Assembly (NCBI GenBank): GCA_021324445.1
Contig: JAJPJC010000421.1
Span: 1 to 42,405 of the forward strand
From: Isosphaeraceae bacterium
Lineage (GTDB): Bacteria; Planctomycetota; Planctomycetia; Isosphaerales; Isosphaeraceae
Length of the DNA: 42,405 nt
Reading direction: 5' to 3'
The position numbers and the translations under genes are program-made. The notes under the pieces were generated by a model. That model worked only from the letters and a program-made list of their open reading frames with translations, searched no databases and was not told the DNA's origin. Of the stretch, positions 39,889 through 42,405 are shown one piece after another; positions within the stretch are counted from its first letter, which is position 1; each line of letters begins with the position of its first letter.

Positions 39889-40758
39889 TCACGGCGTCCC
39901 ATGGAGGCTGCCCGGCCGGGAGGCGTACTGGCCGCCGCTGTCGTGGGCGATCCGCCGGAGCTGGTCGCCGGCCAGGCCGCCGGAGAGGTCCACACAATGG
40001 ATCGGGATCCGCCGCGTGTTGACCCGGGCGATCTCCTCGGCGGTCCCCCGGGGAAACTCGCCATCCGAGAGGAGGAATACTGCGTCGGGCCGCAGGCTCA
40101 GCGCTTGCCGCATCGCCGGACGCGGCTCGGTCCCGCTGTCCGGCTCCATCAGGGAGAGCCAGGCGAGGAACTGGCTCTTGTTCTGAGGATCGGCCGGGCG
40201 CGGGCGCGGGCCGCCGGGCATGGGGATCGACTCGTCGTTGTAGAAGATGACCTCGAACTGCTGTGGGGTCTGGAGGGCCAGGACGCTGCGCCGCAGCTCG
40301 ATCGTGGCGCGGGGGAACCGGTCGTCGTCGATCATGCTCCCCGAGCCGTCGATGACGTAAATGAAGAACCGGCCCGCGGCGCGGAGGCCGAAAAACGACG
40401 TCTGCCGCCACGGCGGGATCTCGCTCCAGTCCGGGCCGCCAGGGTGGTAGCGGTCCGCTTCCGCGCCGTCGAGGGCCGGCGGGCTCAGGAAGGGACTGCG
40501 CGGTTTCTGCATTTCCGCCTGGGTCCGCACCCGCGGGCCGGCGCCGGTTTTCCCGGTCGCCGGCCGGGTGGCCGAGCCGGCCGGTTTGGATTTGGCCGCG
40601 GGCTTCCCCGAATTCCCCTTCGACGCGTCCGGATTCTGGTCCGTCGCGGCGGGGCTGGACGCGCCCGGCGGCTGGGCACGTGGACCGGTCGCCTGGGGCG
40701 GAGTGGGGAACGGGACGGCCACCGCGACGGTCAGCACGAGAGCATGGAGCGCTGTCAC
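39889..40758 (-). CDS. Secreted von Willebrand factor A domain protein
   Basis: The protein has 289 aa with a GTG start and GGAGGA 7 bp upstream. A short hydrophobic N-terminus (LHALVLTVAVAVPFP) suggests a signal peptide or anchor. A disordered linker (about 20-100) rich in Pro, Ala, Lys and Gly follows. The VWA domain starts at RFFIYVIDGSGSM with the MIDAS motif DGSGS at 137-141; VIFYNDESIPMPGG, then AVFLLSDGEFP supply the remaining metal-site and fold elements. It ends RRIAHDSGGQYASR, typical of planctomycete VWA proteins. It heads a run of five minus-strand genes (gaps 56, 28, 34 and 1 bp). Its role is unknown. Confidence 0.85.
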   Translation of the reverse strand: MTALHALVLTVAVAVPFPTPPQATGPRAQPPGASSPAATDQNPDASKGNSGKPAAKSKPAGSATRPATGKTGAGPRVRTQAEMQKPRSPFLSPPALDGAEADRYHPGGPDWSEIPPWRQTSFFGLRAAGRFFIYVIDGSGSMIDDDRFPRATIELRRSVLALQTPQQFEVIFYNDESIPMPGGPRPRPADPQNKSQFLAWLSLMEPDSGTEPRPAMRQALSLRPDAVFLLSDGEFPRGTAEEIARVNTRRIPIHCVDLSGGLAGDQLRRIAHDSGGQYASRPGSLHGTP

Positions 40759-41323
40759 GTCGATTCCTCCCCGATTCGAGGATATCCCGGGGCCGGCTCG
40801 CCCCCAGCGCCGGGGATTGGCGATCCCTGGACCTCCACCTTATCGCAGACCCTCACGACCGACAACCGATCGCGGCACGGTCCACCGCTGCCGGATGTTC
40901 CCGGGTCGCCGCCCCGATCCTGGGGAGGGCCGCTCGGGGAGCCTCGAAATCCCGGCGCGGCACGCTCACAATGGAGGCGGGATCCGGGAATCCGGCCCGG
41001 CCTCTCGCTGGGATCTTGACGCAAGATCTGGCAGCACTGAGGATTGTTACAAGGGATCTCCGTTCGGGTGAGGGGACGATCGCCGCCGCTATCCGCCCGG
41101 GTCCCGACCGGTTGATCCGCTGCGGCGGCCCATGCCACGGCTCCCGGCGCGGCCTCTTTTTCCAGCATCTAGGATCGCGGATCCCGGTGTTATAGAATAC
41201 AGACCAGGTCGCGTGGATGAGGTCCCCTGATGGCGGGAGTTGGGGCTGGCGTTCCGGACGGCCTCTCCTGCCAGGCAAGGAGGCTCGCCTGACGCGGCCG
41301 GGTACCCCAGGGCGAAGCCACGC
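40759..41323. other. Divergent spacer between the VWA gene and hisF
   Basis: No coding frame is convincing. A possible -10 box TATAGAAT lies at 41191-41198 on the plus strand, but lacks a clear -35. I see no RNA gene or long repeat in these 565 bp. Confidence 0.45.
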
Positions 41324-42172
41324 ATGCTAGCTAAGCGGATCATTCCCTGCCTGGACGTCGACCACGGCCGCGTCGTCAAGGGTACGAACTTCGTGAATCT
41401 TCGGGACGCGGGTGACCCCGTCGAGGTGGCGGCACGGTATGATGAAGAGGGAGCCGACGAGCTGGTGTTCCTCGATATCACGGCCAGTCACGAGGATCGC
41501 GGCATCCTCCTGGACGTGGTCCGCCGGACCGCCGAGGTCTGCTTCATGCCGCTGACGGTGGGGGGCGGAATCCGCACCCTGGACGACATTCGGATGCTCC
41601 TGAGTGCCGGGGCCGACAAGGTCTCGATCAATTCCGCGGCCGTGCGCGACCCCGAGCTGGTCCGGCGCGCGGCGCGGCGGTTCGGTAGCCAGTGCATCGT
41701 GGTGAACATCGATCCCAAGCGGGTGCAGCGCGGCGGCCGTGAAGTGTGGGAAGTACACATCAACGGCGGGCGGGTGCCCACCGGGCGGGAGGCGGTCGCC
41801 TGGGCCCTGGAAGTCCAGCGGCACGGCGCCGGCGAGATCGTCTTGACCAGCATGGACGCCGACGGGACGCAAAATGGATATGATCTGGAGATGACCCGTG
41901 CGGTGGTCGAGGCCGTGGAGGTCCCGGTGGTGGCCTCCGGCGGGGCCGGCCACCCCGAGCACCTGCGCGCCGTGCTGGCCGAGGCGGGCGCCTCGGCGGC
42001 GCTGGCCGCGAGCATCTTCCACTACCGCCGTTATTCGATCGAGGAAACCAAAGCCTACCTGGCACGAGCGGGTGTCCCGGTGCGGCCGGCCGCCGGGCGG
42101 CCGGCCCACCCCGCTGGGAATCCGCCCAGCCCCGCGGAATCCGCACACCCCTGGACCGGATCGCGTTCCTGA
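41324..42172 (+). CDS. hisF: Imidazole glycerol phosphate synthase cyclase subunit
   Basis: The protein has 282 aa; the family standard is about 255. It starts MLAKRIIPCLDVDHGRVVKG. Asp11 and Asp130 (in VVNIDPKR) are the two catalytic acids of HisF, and the phosphate-binding loops LTVGGGIRTLDD and VVASGGAGHPEHL are intact. With HisH it converts PRFAR and ammonia from glutamine to imidazole glycerol phosphate and AICAR in histidine synthesis. A C-terminal extension of about 27 residues (rich in Pro, Ala and Gly, after AGVPVRP) is unusual. No other his gene is in the window, so histidine genes are dispersed. The enzyme is cytoplasmic. Confidence 0.96.
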   Translation: MLAKRIIPCLDVDHGRVVKGTNFVNLRDAGDPVEVAARYDEEGADELVFLDITASHEDRGILLDVVRRTAEVCFMPLTVGGGIRTLDDIRMLLSAGADKVSINSAAVRDPELVRRAARRFGSQCIVVNIDPKRVQRGGREVWEVHINGGRVPTGREAVAWALEVQRHGAGEIVLTSMDADGTQNGYDLEMTRAVVEAVEVPVVASGGAGHPEHLRAVLAEAGASAALAASIFHYRRYSIEETKAYLARAGVPVRPAAGRPAHPAGNPPSPAESAHPWTGSRS

Positions 42173-42267
42173 TTCCCGTCGTGCTGGAGAGCCCCCAACC
42201 GATTCGATTCAAAGCCGGCACGCCCTGATCATTCCCAAGGTCTTCGCAGCAGCAGGAGTCCCAGCCC

Positions 42268-42405
42268 ATGGCGACCGTCGCAGAAGCCCCCGTCGAGACG
42301 ATGCCCAACGAGCCGGAGGCGAACAAGCTCTTCCGGATGGTCATGAAGTACAAGGGGTCCGACCTGCACCTGAAGGTCGGGCTGCCCCCCGCCATGCGGC
42401 TGGCC
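42268..42405 (+). CDS. PilT-type (twitching motility/type IV pilus) ATPase, N-terminal part
   Basis: Only the first 46 codons are inside the window. AGGAG lies 9 bp before the ATG at 42268. After a variable lead the protein reads ANKLFRMVMKYKGSDLHLKVGLPPAMRLA, the N-terminal signature of the PilT/PilU/GspE superfamily (S-D-L-H-L-x-x-G-x-P-P-x-x-R), which precedes the ATPase domain. Length and order favour PilT over PilB, but this cannot be settled from the fragment. It is 95 bp after hisF. A pilus or type II secretion ATPase would suit an organism with DUF1559 prepilins. Confidence 0.8.
   Translation, partial: MATVAEAPVETMPNEPEANKLFRMVMKYKGSDLHLKVGLPPAMRLA

Noticed and set aside
39200..40186. 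Plus-strand frame across the HEPN and VWA genes
   Set aside because: No domain features; the minus strand carries HEPN and VWA motifs.

Overview
The window (42.4 kb, GC-rich) reads as chromosomal DNA of a planctomycete, most likely of the Isosphaera/Singulisphaera/Gemmata type. The case rests on family content: two prepilin-type DUF1559 proteins each followed by a small Cys-26 lipoprotein, a protein with an LEDRTVPS segment near its N-terminus, an alpha/alpha-toroid protein fused to two DUF4159-like domains, DUF4058, DUF3179, a multiheme cytochrome and several tandem TatA proteins. No phage, plasmid, insertion sequence or CRISPR array is visible. Species cannot be named from the sequence alone.

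Layout. 1-5.5 kb: sulfatase-fold membrane enzyme (-), TPR membrane protein (+), then lipoprotein and DUF1559 pseudopilin (-). 6-10.3 kb: DUF3179 protein and a large YfhO-like membrane protein (+), separated by REP-like palindromes and a 34-bp tandem duplication. 10.3-11.6 kb: three TatA-type genes and a related small membrane protein (-). 12 kb: tRNA-Leu(UAG) (-), then a FAD oxidoreductase (+) with a twin-arginine signal. 14-19.5 kb: DUF4058, Bax-inhibitor-1 protein, VWA protein (-), Gfo/Idh/MocA oxidoreductase and NikR. 19.6-24.8 kb (-): myo-inositol phosphate synthase, sugar isomerase-like TIM barrel, zwf and opcA, a sugar-phosphate block feeding the oxidative pentose phosphate route. 25-28.6 kb (-): a hypothetical membrane-anchored protein and the toroid/DUF4159 protein. 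29.3-31.1 kb (-): second lipoprotein plus DUF1559 module. 31.6-37.7 kb (+): heptaheme cytochrome c, LEDRTVPS protein, S9 peptidase, Rpn-like PD-(D/E)XK protein. 37.8-40.8 kb (-): secreted VWA protein, a frameshifted HEPN gene, a small BolA-like-looking protein, a glutaredoxin-like protein and a DUF2064/TIGR04282 transferase in close succession. 41.3-42.4 kb (+): hisF and the start of a PilT-type ATPase.

The most notable observations are: (1) the HEPN gene, whose RRHWIAHRADRN motif lies in a different frame and which becomes a 199-codon gene if two single bases are restored; (2) a family of palindromes built on GTCAGGCT-CA-AGCCTGAC that abut or contain the stop codons of three unrelated genes; (3) several other long inverted repeats of unrelated sequence, all between genes; (4) the Tat paralogue cluster next to a Tat-signal oxidoreductase; (5) the duplicated DUF1559-lipoprotein module. 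All functional calls come from reading motifs by eye, without database searches.
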